Source: Perlabentimonas gracilis (GTDB taxonomy: Bacteria > Bacteroidota > Bacteroidia > Bacteroidales > Tenuifilaceae). Taken from it: 64,000 nucleotides of DNA. The DNA lies in assembly GCF_011174675.1 (NCBI RefSeq), contig NZ_JAANIG010000017.1:23042-87041 (forward strand), read 5' to 3'. Positions 16,596-24,529 of the stretch are shown here, piece after piece. The notes under the pieces were generated by a model. That model searched no databases. It had not been told where the DNA came from and worked only from the letters and a program-made list of their open reading frames with translations. The translations under genes and the position numbers were made by a program. The stretch's first letter is position 1. The number at the start of each line of letters is the position of its first letter.

Positions 16596-17180
16596 TCACA
16601 GATTTTCTAGGTTAACTTTCCGTTTTTGCTTTAGCTGTTTGAAAAATGAAGGTGTAAGGCCAGTTATTTTTTTAAACTGGGTAGATAAATGTGCTACACT
16701 ACTGTACTGAAGTCGATATGAAATTTCGGTTAGGTTTAACTCATCATAGAGTAGCAACTCTTTAACCTTTTCAATCCTATGTATAATTATGTATTGCTGA
16801 AGAGTAATCCCTTTTACCTCGGAGAAGATATTTGAAAGGTAGGTGTAATCGTAGCCTAGCTTCTCGCTAATGTAATCGGAGTAGTTTACTTTGGGTAGCT
16901 CCTCGGAGTAATGGATCATTTCTACGACCACATTTTTAATCCTTTCAATAAGTATACTTCGCTTATCATCAAGTAATTCCAGTCCTGTTCTATGTAGATT
17001 TGCCTTCAGCTGCATACGTTGTTCAGGAGTAATATCTTCAAGGATCTCAACAACACCTAGGTCAACCGCAACATACTTTATGCCCAATTTTTTGAGTTCC
17101 TCCTTAACCATCAACTTGCATCGGAGGCTAACCATGAATTTTATATACAGCTTGTGCTTAACTTCGGGTATAACTAGCAT
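16596..17180 (-). CDS. AraC-family transcriptional regulator with degenerate HMA-like N terminus
   Basis: 194 residues. The C-terminal ~100 carry two helix-turn-helix motifs of the AraC/XylS type (LTEISYRLQYSSVAHLSTQF and KKITGLTPSFFKQLKQ). The N-terminal 60 residues (HKLYIKFMVSLRC then LMVKEELKKLGI) look like the ferredoxin-like fold of heavy-metal-associated domains fused to AraC regulators in Bacteroidota. The usual CxxC is reduced to SLRC, so only one Cys remains. It is a probable DNA-binding regulator of unknown target. It lies 150 bases downstream of aroA on the same strand, so a link to the aro operon is not excluded but is not supported. Confidence 0.8.
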   Translation of the reverse strand: MLVIPEVKHKLYIKFMVSLRCKLMVKEELKKLGIKYVAVDLGVVEILEDITPEQRMQLKANLHRTGLELLDDKRSILIERIKNVVVEMIHYSEELPKVNYSDYISEKLGYDYTYLSNIFSEVKGITLQQYIIIHRIEKVKELLLYDELNLTEISYRLQYSSVAHLSTQFKKITGLTPSFFKQLKQKRKVNLENL

Positions 17181-17330
17181 TTACAATTGGATAGATTAAA
17201 GTGGCAGATAAAATGAACTATTTGAATCACCCTAAGTTACGGATTATTTATATGGAATTCAATTAATTTTGAAAGTATAAGTATTGGCTATTTCAATTGA
17301 AAAGCCAAAATCAGACAAATTCTTATTTCA

Positions 17331-18581
17331 CTAATGGTTTACAATTGGCTTTATTTTGTCCAAATCCTCAAAAAACTCAGGGTACGATTTTCCCACCGCC
17401 TCGGCCTCATTAATCTCCACCTCACCATCTGCTGACAGGGCTGCCACAGCACAGGCCATGGCAATTCTATGATCGCCGTGCGATTGTACCTTTCCACCTT
17501 TTACCTTTCCACCATAAACACGCATAAGTTCGCCATCAATTTCAATGTTAATACCCAGCTTGGCAAATTCCTGCTGAAGCGTGGCTGCGCGGTCGCTCTC
17601 CTTTACGCGTAATCGGCTCACGCCAAGAATTCGCGATTCGCCCTTGCAATGGGCTGCAAGCGCAGCCAGCGGAGGGAATAGGTCCGGGCAATGTGTCGCA
17701 TCAAAATGAAAAGCGTTTAGCTCGCCCTTGCCAGCAACAATCAAATTGTCTTGTATCGATATTTTTGCTCCCGCCCATATCAACGCCTCAATTATTGCCC
17801 GGTCGGCCTGCTTCGACATCGGATTTAGGTTGCTAACCCCAACCTCACCTGCAATGGCGCCAGCCACAAGCAAGAATGCTGCACCGCTCCAGTCGCCCTC
17901 TACCGAGTAAATGGTTGGTTTGTAGTGCTGATTTCCCCTTACCTTGAACTCGGTGTAATCTTCGTGTTCAACAGAAATCCCGAATATCTTCATTATCTCA
18001 ATGGTGAGGTCGATGTAAGGTTTGCTCTGCAGGTTATTGACATATATTGTGGAATCGGCTATTGCCAATGGTGCAGCCATAAGCAATCCGGTAAGCACTT
18101 GCGAACTGAGCGAACCATCTACATTTACCGTACCACCTTTAATTGGCCCTTGTACGGTTATGGGAATAAATCCCTGTTGGCAAACACAGCTTGCGCCCAA
18201 TGCTTTTATCGATTCTTCAACAATTCCCATTGGTCGTTTGGTAAGGGTTCCTCCGCCTGTTAGCGTTACCGGTTGGTTTAGCGTTGCTGCTATGGATGAA
18301 AACATCCGAATACCCAACCCTGATTCGCCGCAGTGCAGTGGCTTTTCAGGTGCCGTTATCCCTCCCTCAATTAACAGTTTGTCGTCATCAATACGTATTT
18401 TTGCTCCTAAAGCTTTGCATACGTTAATGGCCGCCATCACATCATCGGACGTTCCAGGGTATAACACCTCCGATTTTCCCTTTGCCAAGCTGGCAAGGGC
18501 AATGGCCCTTTGGGCTACACTTTTCGATGCGGGGGCTGCAAGCATTCCCTTAATTTCCGAAGGCTTTACTAATTTCTTCAT
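17331..18581 (-). CDS. aroA: 3-phosphoshikimate 1-carboxyvinyltransferase (EPSP synthase)
   Basis: 416 residues. Catalyses shikimate-3-phosphate plus phosphoenolpyruvate to EPSP, the sixth step of the shikimate pathway, in the cytoplasm. Supporting motifs are the substrate-binding ASKSVAQRA (Lys20), CGESGLGIRM in the position of the usual GNAGTAMRP, GSLSSQVLTGLLMA, the PDLFPPLAALA segment with the catalytic Asp, SRLRVKESDR and GDHRIAMACAVAAL. Full length for the family. It is the last gene of the aromatic cluster and its start overlaps the end of aroE by 32 bases, so the two are translationally coupled. Confidence 0.95.
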   Translation of the reverse strand: MKKLVKPSEIKGMLAAPASKSVAQRAIALASLAKGKSEVLYPGTSDDVMAAINVCKALGAKIRIDDDKLLIEGGITAPEKPLHCGESGLGIRMFSSIAATLNQPVTLTGGGTLTKRPMGIVEESIKALGASCVCQQGFIPITVQGPIKGGTVNVDGSLSSQVLTGLLMAAPLAIADSTIYVNNLQSKPYIDLTIEIMKIFGISVEHEDYTEFKVRGNQHYKPTIYSVEGDWSGAAFLLVAGAIAGEVGVSNLNPMSKQADRAIIEALIWAGAKISIQDNLIVAGKGELNAFHFDATHCPDLFPPLAALAAHCKGESRILGVSRLRVKESDRAATLQQEFAKLGINIEIDGELMRVYGGKVKGGKVQSHGDHRIAMACAVAALSADGEVEINEAEAVGKSYPEFFEDLDKIKPIVNH

Positions 18582-19476
18582 CTATAATAGCTTTTATGCT
18601 TTTTTTGCTTAGGTTCTTTGTTGATATTACCAGATCAGCATTTTTTAACTTCTCGGTTTGGCTGGCTGAAGTGGGGTATTCCAAAATCTGTAAATCGGGT
18701 TTTTTAAGGTTGATATTGAGAGCGTTCTCCATAATTTGTATGGGAGGGTTTTCGCTCATAATCAGCCTAAATGCTTCAATGGCTTGATGTAGCAGCCATC
18801 GTTTACCTTTTATAATTTTTTTACCTCGACTCTTTGCTAGCTCGCTTACTTTTGAAGATTTATAGGATGCATCTAAAAGAGTTTCAAAATCTAGTTTTTC
18901 AAGAAATGGGGGAAGAGCATTTGGAACCAGAGTTGACACCACTACATCGTAGCTTACCGATACGTCAAAGTTTTCCCAGCTTGCAACCTTGCAACCAAAA
19001 TCATCGGCAATGATCTTAGCTTTACTGTGGGTTCTGTTACAAATTGTAACATCAGCACCCTTACTTTTTAAACCAAAAACCACCGAGCGTGCAGCTCCAC
19101 CACCGCCCAGCACAAGGCATTTTTTTCCCAATAGCTCAATGCCAGCCTCCCTTAGCGATTGGGTAACACCGTAGTGATCGGTATTGTAGCCAATTAGCCT
19201 GCCATATGAGTTTACAATGGTATTTATGGCGCCAATTTCCTCGGCATCGAGCGAAACCACGTCCACCAGCGAAACCATATCCTCCTTGAATGGTGCTGTG
19301 ATATTTGCCCCCGCTAGCGGCATTGAGCGGATAATATCAATAATATCGCTAGCCGATTGCGGTCTGATGCGGGTATAGAAAGCATCCATATCAAACTCAT
19401 TAAAAACTGAGTTGAATAGTTGGGGGCTCTTGCTGTGTAGTATTGGGTTGCCAAAAACGGCAAAAAATTGTGTCAT
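18550..19476 (-). CDS. aroE: Shikimate dehydrogenase with C-terminal extension
   Basis: 308 residues. Reduces 3-dehydroshikimate to shikimate with NADPH. The N-terminal substrate domain has the NPILHSKSPQLFNSVF loop and the catalytic Lys in ITAPFKEDM; later motifs are NTDHYG and the nucleotide-binding GGGGAARSVVFGLK followed by NRTHSKA. The core ends near LIMSENPP, after which about 55 extra residues (LKKPDLQILEYPTSASQTEK onward) extend past the family's usual length. Their last part overlaps aroA. The extension is a possible novel coupling segment or simply a late stop. Confidence 0.93.
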   Translation of the reverse strand: MTQFFAVFGNPILHSKSPQLFNSVFNEFDMDAFYTRIRPQSASDIIDIIRSMPLAGANITAPFKEDMVSLVDVVSLDAEEIGAINTIVNSYGRLIGYNTDHYGVTQSLREAGIELLGKKCLVLGGGGAARSVVFGLKSKGADVTICNRTHSKAKIIADDFGCKVASWENFDVSVSYDVVVSTLVPNALPPFLEKLDFETLLDASYKSSKVSELAKSRGKKIIKGKRWLLHQAIEAFRLIMSENPPIQIMENALNINLKKPDLQILEYPTSASQTEKLKNADLVISTKNLSKKSIKAIIDEEISKAFGN

Positions 19477-19497
19477 ATATGTAATGGATTAATTTTT

Positions 19498-19529
19498 AAC
19501 ACAGACCTGCCAGCGGGCAGGTCTGTGTT
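19498..19529. repeat. Perfect palindromic element between aroD and aroE
   Basis: A 14-bp perfect stem, AACACAGACCTGCC (19498-19511) with GGCAGGTCTGTGTT (19516-19529), and the 4-base loop AGCG. No T-run follows on the minus strand, so it is not a classical terminator of the operon. The CCTGCC/GGCAGG core matches the palindromes near 2900 and inside tyrA. It may stabilise or process the operon mRNA. Confidence 0.7.
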
Positions 19530-19538
19530 TCCACAAAT

Positions 19539-20171
19539 TTAAAGTTTCAACAATAACATTTCCATATCCGCATAGCTAATTTGTCCTGGTGCGGTTTCTT
19601 TCCCTTTTATCGATGCGTAGGTAAATGGCGCACCAAGCTCTACCGACTGTATTCGGGTATTTTTGCCAATATCACCCATGGCGAATGCCACAAGGTTTCT
19701 ATGATTTGTGTAAAGTTGTAGCACTCGCGCGCAATCGCTTTCACTGTTTGCCATGCAGGCAAGCTTGGCAATTTCGGCTCCATTGCCAAAAAGGTTACGA
19801 ACTATTTCATTTAGCTGAACGGTATCGGGTGTTTCGGAGAAATTGTGATACGATAAGATAACCCTGCAGCTGTTCTTTTGGGCTGTTTCTATTAGTCTGC
19901 ATATATACTTTCCGGGTGTTTCTATATCAATATCGATATATGCGCAACCGGACAGTATTGCCTTGGTGAGAGTTGTCACCATTCCTTCGAAATCGGTAGT
20001 GGTGCGGTATGTGGCAATTAGGTTTTTATGCTGATTAAAAACTGTGGCCAACTCGTTATCTGTAAGTTGCATTAAGTCGATACGTATTTCGGCCAGCGCA
20101 ACGTTTTTTAGGTGTACTAAAATCTCGCTAAAGCTTAGGTTGCCAATGCTAAGGCAGATTTTTGGGTTCAT
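19539..20171 (-). CDS. aroD: Type I 3-dehydroquinate dehydratase
   Basis: 210 residues. Removes water from 3-dehydroquinate by a Schiff-base mechanism. Visible active-site residues are Glu28 and Arg30 in AEIRIDLMQL, Arg56 in ATYRTTTD, His109 in ILSYHNF, the Schiff-base Lys136 in AEIAKLACM, and the closing loop TAPGQISY. The chain is slightly short for the family but keeps all catalytic positions. It follows the inserted YhcG nuclease gene after 162 bases and precedes aroE. Confidence 0.93.
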   Translation of the reverse strand: MNPKICLSIGNLSFSEILVHLKNVALAEIRIDLMQLTDNELATVFNQHKNLIATYRTTTDFEGMVTTLTKAILSGCAYIDIDIETPGKYICRLIETAQKNSCRVILSYHNFSETPDTVQLNEIVRNLFGNGAEIAKLACMANSESDCARVLQLYTNHRNLVAFAMGDIGKNTRIQSVELGAPFTYASIKGKETAPGQISYADMEMLLLKL

Positions 20172-20290
20172 TTAGGTTTTGTTTTAATGGTTTGGGTTGT
20201 GGTTAGAGTAGCAGAGCGAGCAACGATTCGTTTCTGACGAAATCGCACCTAACGGTTAGAATTGTAGCGAATTTCCGATGTCAGCCCATC

Positions 20291-20322
20291 TAGTCTCTTC
20301 ACTTTTTGACGAGAAGAGACTA
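20291..20322. repeat. Hairpin flanking the YhcG-type gene
   Basis: A 10-bp stem, TAGTCTCTTC (20291-20300) with GAAGAGACTA (20313-20322), and a 12-base loop containing TTTTTGACGA. It sits 11 bases downstream of the stop of the YhcG/DUF1016 gene. No T-run follows on the minus strand. It may mark the border of the inserted gene. The loop shares a TTTTTGACGAG-like string with the palindrome cluster near 2980. Confidence 0.5.
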
Positions 20323-20333
20323 CACTTCCCTTG

Positions 20334-21374
20334 TTACCGCCTGTTTTTTTCTATCTTGTTTTCTAATTCACTTTCAATTTCTTCAATTGAGGGTAATTTC
20401 GTTTTAAAGTTTTCAGGGATAGCATCTGTCAGACGATATTCGCTGATTCCCATTGGTTTGTTTATGTCTCTTAGTGCATATTCTACTTCAATTCTGTCTT
20501 TACTTTTACATAAAAGAATTCCAATTGATGGATTGTCATTTGTCTTTCTAAGCTGGCTATCAATTGCTGATAAGTAGAAGTTTAGTTTTCCTGCAAATTC
20601 AGGTTTGAATTTTCCTGATTTTAATTCAATTACAACATAACAGCGTAATTCAACATGATAGAAAAGCATATCAATAAAATAGTCATTTTCGCTAATTTCT
20701 ATTTTAAACTGTCTGCCAAGAAATGCAAATCCTTTTCCTAATTCAAGTAGGAATTCAGTGATATGCTTTGCTAGTTCATCCTCAATTGCTTTCTCAAGGG
20801 CATCGTCTTCTAACCCTAGGAAGTCAAAGTTATACGGATCTTTCAACGTCTGTTCTACTAGTTTCGATTGAGAAGCAGGGAGAGTATTCCCAAAATTATG
20901 AATTGCTTTACCAGCTTTTTCGAAAAGTTTTTTGGTAATTTGTATTTCAAGAGTGTCTCTATCCCAGCCATTCTCAATTGTTTTCAAACAATAGAACTCT
21001 GCCTCATCAATATTCTTTACTTTACTAATTATAAGTCTATTGTGACTCCATGGGATTTGTGCCACGGGCTGTGGCACAAATTGATATTTCTGAGAATAGA
21101 ATTTGTACCATTGACTCATGGCGTATAAATTTCTACGAGAAAAACCTTTGATTTGTGGAAATTCATGCTTTAGTTCAGTTGCAACCCTTTCGATAAAATT
21201 GCTTCCCCAGTTTGCTTTTTCTTGTTTCTCTGCAACTGATTTTCCAATATCCCAATACAACTCAATTAATTGTGAGTTAATTGAAAAGGCAACTTTTCTT
21301 TGCGCTTCATGTATTCTGGATTTTAAGTCAATAATCCAATTTCCAAAGTCTTTTATGTTCAATTCTTGGTTCAT
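20334..21374 (-). CDS. YhcG/DUF1016-family PD-(D/E)XK nuclease
   Basis: 346 residues. The N-terminal DUF1016_N region (IHEAQRKVAFSINSQLIELYWDIG, WGSNFIERVATELKHEFP, GFSRRNLYAMSQWYKFY) is followed by the C-terminal YhcG nuclease fold with a PD-(D/E)XK core: Asp231/Asp235 in NDYFIDMLFYH, then Glu250 and Lys252 in CYVVIELKSGKF. Members are often near restriction, defence or mobile genes; the biological role is unproven. Here it stands inside the aro operon, between aroB and aroD, in the same direction. It is unlike its neighbours in pathway, which suggests insertion by horizontal transfer with the operon order otherwise kept. Confidence 0.9.
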   Translation of the reverse strand: MNQELNIKDFGNWIIDLKSRIHEAQRKVAFSINSQLIELYWDIGKSVAEKQEKANWGSNFIERVATELKHEFPQIKGFSRRNLYAMSQWYKFYSQKYQFVPQPVAQIPWSHNRLIISKVKNIDEAEFYCLKTIENGWDRDTLEIQITKKLFEKAGKAIHNFGNTLPASQSKLVEQTLKDPYNFDFLGLEDDALEKAIEDELAKHITEFLLELGKGFAFLGRQFKIEISENDYFIDMLFYHVELRCYVVIELKSGKFKPEFAGKLNFYLSAIDSQLRKTNDNPSIGILLCKSKDRIEVEYALRDINKPMGISEYRLTDAIPENFKTKLPSIEEIESELENKIEKNRR

Positions 21375-21439
21375 AAAGTAAAAATAGCATTTTTCTCACG
21401 TTCAGCTCTCAGTTAAAATTGCCAATAATCTTTGTGTAA

Positions 21440-22483
21440 TTAGCTATTAATAAACGTTTTTAGTTCGTTAAATGAAATCCGCTCAATCGCCACTTCGCCA
21501 ATCCTTTTTATTAGTATAAAGTCAATGCCACCTTCGTTTTGCTTCTTGTCCTTAACCATTGCATTGAAAATATCCTCAGGGTTATTCTTAATGCAAACGG
21601 GTAAATCGAGGGCAATTAGCACATTTACAATACGCAGGTAGTCGGTATTTGATATTAAGCTCATTTTTGCCGATATCCGTGCCGCAAACTCAAGCCCAAT
21701 GCTTACGCTCTTTCCGTGCGATAGTCCAGTTACTTTTTCCACGGCGTGTCCCCAGGTATGCCCAAGGTTTAGCTTTTTTCGTTCTCCCTGTTCGCGCTCA
21801 TCGGCTTGCACAATGCTTGCTTTAATCCTTACCGAGTGGGCAACAAGTTTTTCCAGCATCTCAGCATTGGATGACTTTAGTTCTTCGGCGTTCTGCTCAA
21901 TAAAACCAAACATTTGCTTATCGGCAATTAGGGTGTGCTTCACAATCTCGGCAAATCCGTTGAGGTACTCTTCCTGTGGAAGGGTGCTCAGCAGATTAAT
22001 ATCGCAGATAACAAGTTTTGGTTGGGTAAAAGTGCCCACAATGTTTTTGTATCGTTGGAGGTTCACCCCATTCTTGCCACCAACGCTGGCATCTACCTGC
22101 GATAGGAGCGAAGTGGACACAAAACCAAAATCGACCCCACGCATAAATACCGATGCCACAAAACCAGCCAAGTCGCAGGTAACGCCGCCACCAATGCCAA
22201 GTATAAACGAGTTGCGGTTAGCTCCATTCTCTAACAGCCATTGGCATATACTGCCAACTTCTTCAATACTTTTTGAACCCTCGCCGGGTTCAACACTGTA
22301 GGTAGGGAAATGCGGAAACCTCTTACCGTGAAGGGTTTTAACATTCTCGTCGGCAACTATAAATATCTTTGCCTTGGGTAGATATTTAGTAACGTTATCA
22401 ATGGTCTCACCAACTAGCACTGTCGAGTGTCCGTACAAACCTCTAATTTCTATTTTCTCCATTACGCATTGCTTTGAGCACAT
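21440..22483 (-). CDS. aroB: 3-dehydroquinate synthase
   Basis: 347 residues. Converts DAHP to 3-dehydroquinate using NAD and a divalent metal. Motifs include FILGIGGGVTCDLAGFVASVFMRG, STSLLSQVDASVGGKNGVN, the metal-binding EIVKHTLIAD and KLNLGHTWGHAVEK with two His, and DKKQNEGGIDFILI. The start at 22483 puts it 18 bases after the preceding gene; an in-frame ATG at 22462 (MEKIEIRGL) is also possible and gives the more usual length. It is part of the phe/tyr/aro operon. Confidence 0.94.
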   Translation of the reverse strand: MCSKQCVMEKIEIRGLYGHSTVLVGETIDNVTKYLPKAKIFIVADENVKTLHGKRFPHFPTYSVEPGEGSKSIEEVGSICQWLLENGANRNSFILGIGGGVTCDLAGFVASVFMRGVDFGFVSTSLLSQVDASVGGKNGVNLQRYKNIVGTFTQPKLVICDINLLSTLPQEEYLNGFAEIVKHTLIADKQMFGFIEQNAEELKSSNAEMLEKLVAHSVRIKASIVQADEREQGERKKLNLGHTWGHAVEKVTGLSHGKSVSIGLEFAARISAKMSLISNTDYLRIVNVLIALDLPVCIKNNPEDIFNAMVKDKKQNEGGIDFILIKRIGEVAIERISFNELKTFINS

Positions 22484-22501
22484 AAAATTAGGCTGTTTTT
22501 T

Positions 22502-23602
22502 TTACTTTACCGCCGATTGTAGTATTTGATCCTGCTGAAAAGCGCATGACTCCTTGTGGATGCTATTAAAGAGTTTACGAACAAATGATGGCCTAAGACC
22601 TTGATCGCTTGCCAATTGGCCAATTCGCTGCAAAATACTTTCCCAACGTGAGGGCTGAATAACATCGGTATTACTAAGTTTTTTGGCTTCGGCAATGTGT
22701 TTTACCAAGTTCATTCTATTGGCAATTGCACGAATTAGCTCATCATCAATTAGGTCGATTTCAAGCCTAAGTTCCGAAAGCAGCTCGTCGGGATTACTGT
22801 ATCCAGGCTCACTGATTAACCTGTTGAGCATATTAGCAAAACTGAGAGGAGTTAGCTGTTGCGCTGCATCGCTAAGGGCTTGTTGTGGGTTGGGGTGTAC
22901 CTCTACCATTAATCCATTAAAACCCATCTCCATAGCCCTTTGGGCAATGGGTGACACTAAGTGGTTTTTTCCGGCAATATGACTTGGATCGCAAATAATT
23001 GGCAGTTCGGGCATACGTTCTTGCAGGAGTTGGGGTATGTTCCAACTAGGATTATTGCGTAGGATAGATTCCCCTGAGAGTGTGAAACCACGATGTACAG
23101 CGCCAAGTTGCGAAACGCCTGCCCTTGCAAACCGATTTATAGCCCCTTCCCATAGGTTAATATCGGGACTAAGCGGATTTTTCACCATGATGGGAATGTC
23201 TACACCCCTAATAGCATCGGCAATCTCCTGAATGGTGAATGGGTTACTAACCGTGCGAGCGCCAATCCAAAGCATATCAACGCCGTGCTTAAGAGCTTCG
23301 TAAACGTGTCGTTCCGATCCAACCTCGGTGGCAACAGGTAGTCCGGTTATGGCTTTGGCCATATTTAACCATTTAAAGCCTATGGTTCCAACTCCTTCAA
23401 ATGATCCAGGGCTAGTGCGGGGCTTCCAAATCCCTGCCCTAAGGTAGTGCACTCGGCCATCGGCTGCCAATGCTTTGGCCGTTTCTATAACCTGCTCCTG
23501 CGATTCGGCGCTGCAGGGCCCGGCAATTATTAATCGCCCTGTTTCCTCAAGGATATTGCTAATCCGTTTCTGTTTGGTTGATACTTTTACCTCTGTTTTC
23601 AT
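22502..23602 (-). CDS. Bifunctional DAHP synthase / chorismate mutase
   Basis: 366 residues. Residues 15 to about 265 are a type I-beta (KDO8P-synthase-like) DAHP synthase, with IIAGPCSAESQEQVIETAKA, RAGIWKPRTSPGSFEGVG, MLWIGARTVSNPF, the VKNPLSPD loop, and CDPSHIAGK and EVHPNPQQALSDA metal ligands. Residues about 275-350 form an AroQ-type chorismate mutase: ELRLEIDLIDDELIRAIANR, then HIAEAKK and RWESILQRI. The enzyme thus catalyses the first step of the pathway and the chorismate branch to prephenate. It sits 18 bases before aroB and 4 bases after tyrA. The mutase domain may also serve as the prephenate-sensing regulator. Confidence 0.94.
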   Translation of the reverse strand: MKTEVKVSTKQKRISNILEETGRLIIAGPCSAESQEQVIETAKALAADGRVHYLRAGIWKPRTSPGSFEGVGTIGFKWLNMAKAITGLPVATEVGSERHVYEALKHGVDMLWIGARTVSNPFTIQEIADAIRGVDIPIMVKNPLSPDINLWEGAINRFARAGVSQLGAVHRGFTLSGESILRNNPSWNIPQLLQERMPELPIICDPSHIAGKNHLVSPIAQRAMEMGFNGLMVEVHPNPQQALSDAAQQLTPLSFANMLNRLISEPGYSNPDELLSELRLEIDLIDDELIRAIANRMNLVKHIAEAKKLSNTDVIQPSRWESILQRIGQLASDQGLRPSFVRKLFNSIHKESCAFQQDQILQSAVK

Positions 23603-23606
23603 TGGT

Positions 23607-24521
23607 TTATTTTGTTAGGGATATTATTTCAATTTCTTCTGATTTAGCACTCTGTTTGCTTTCGTAGGTAGCACGTGTTTTTCTTGCTTGCTCCATCAGG
23701 GTTTGAAGCGGAGTTAAGTTGTTCTCGCTAAGACTATCGGCAAGCAAGTCGATGGTTTGCCCCAATGAGCGTAGCGCATCAACCACAAATTCCTTGTTTT
23801 GCGAAAGTATGGGTAGCCAAACTTCGGGAATACTTGCTGCCAATCGGGTTGATGAGTCGAACCCACTTGATGCCATTTTGCTCCAGCTTTGGCTCGTACT
23901 TTCCCTAAATTCTGGTAATCCAGCATATGCATAAGCCATTATTTGTGGAAGATGTGAAACTAGTGCTGCGTTGCAATCGTGCTGTGTGGGCGTTAAAAAA
24001 ATCGACTTAAGTCCAACTTGGCTAAATATTTCCATAGCCTTATTCAAAGATTGCTCTGATGATAGTTCGCGTTCACAAATAGCCACTGTTTTACCTTTAA
24101 ATAGGTTTGCTCTTGCTGAACTTGGTCCGGATTGTTCACTCCCTGCCATTGGATGCGAGGCAATAAAGGCGTTTCGCCTTGGGTGATTCTGTACACTCTG
24201 GCAAATGGCCATTTTGGTTGATCCTGTGTCTATTACCACAGCATCATTTGGCAAATTATCGAGAACTTGAGGTAAGGTTTCAAGAATATGATCAACAGGA
24301 GTTGCAAGAATTACTATAGTTGATTGGTTGATTGCCTGCCTGCCGAAAAGGCAGGATTGATTGCCTGAATGACTTGGTGCATCAATTGCTCCAGTTGTCT
24401 TGGCCTGCTCAAGATTTGCCATAATTTTATCGCAACCTATTACAAAATGTCCATGCTTGCGAAGTGCCATTCCAAATGAGCAGCCAATTAATCCTGTTCC
24501 AATTATTGTGATTGTTGCCAT
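23607..24521 (-). CDS. tyrA: Prephenate dehydrogenase with an internal repeat-derived segment
   Basis: 304 residues. Oxidatively decarboxylates prephenate to 4-hydroxyphenylpyruvate for tyrosine synthesis. It has the NAD fold IIGTGLIGCSFGMALRKHG, VILATPVDHILETLP, VVIDTGSTK, FIASHPMAGSEQSGPSSA and LVSHLPQIMAYA. Between GAIDAPS and IVILATPVD the chain contains HSGNQSCLFGRQAINQST, whose DNA (about 24320-24370) is the palindromic CCTGCC/GGCAGG repeat with ATTGATTG flanks seen in spacers of this window. The frame stays open. The loop lies between the first Rossmann strands, so function is probably kept. There is no chorismate mutase domain here. Confidence 0.93.
   Translation of the reverse strand: MATITIIGTGLIGCSFGMALRKHGHFVIGCDKIMANLEQAKTTGAIDAPSHSGNQSCLFGRQAINQSTIVILATPVDHILETLPQVLDNLPNDAVVIDTGSTKMAICQSVQNHPRRNAFIASHPMAGSEQSGPSSARANLFKGKTVAICERELSSEQSLNKAMEIFSQVGLKSIFLTPTQHDCNAALVSHLPQIMAYAYAGLPEFRESTSQSWSKMASSGFDSSTRLAASIPEVWLPILSQNKEFVVDALRSLGQTIDLLADSLSENNLTPLQTLMEQARKTRATYESKQSAKSEEIEIISLTK
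24318..24372. repeat. Palindromic repeat element inside the tyrA coding sequence
   Basis: The stretch TTGATTGGTTGATTGCCTGC followed by CTGCCGAAAAGGCAGGATTG and ATTGCCTG has the TTGATTG arms and the CTGCC/GGCAG inverted core of the intergenic repeats near 2850-3030. It encodes about 17 residues that do not align with other prephenate dehydrogenases. Confidence 0.65.
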
Positions 24522-24529
24522 TGTTACTA

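Noticed and set aside
19498..19529. Terminator between aroD and aroE
   Set aside because: The stem is strong but no T-run follows on the transcribed strand and the operon continues; it fits the palindromic repeat family better.
22507..22695. 62-codon minus-strand frame inside the DAHP synthase/chorismate mutase gene
   Set aside because: Shadow frame fully inside a well-supported gene.
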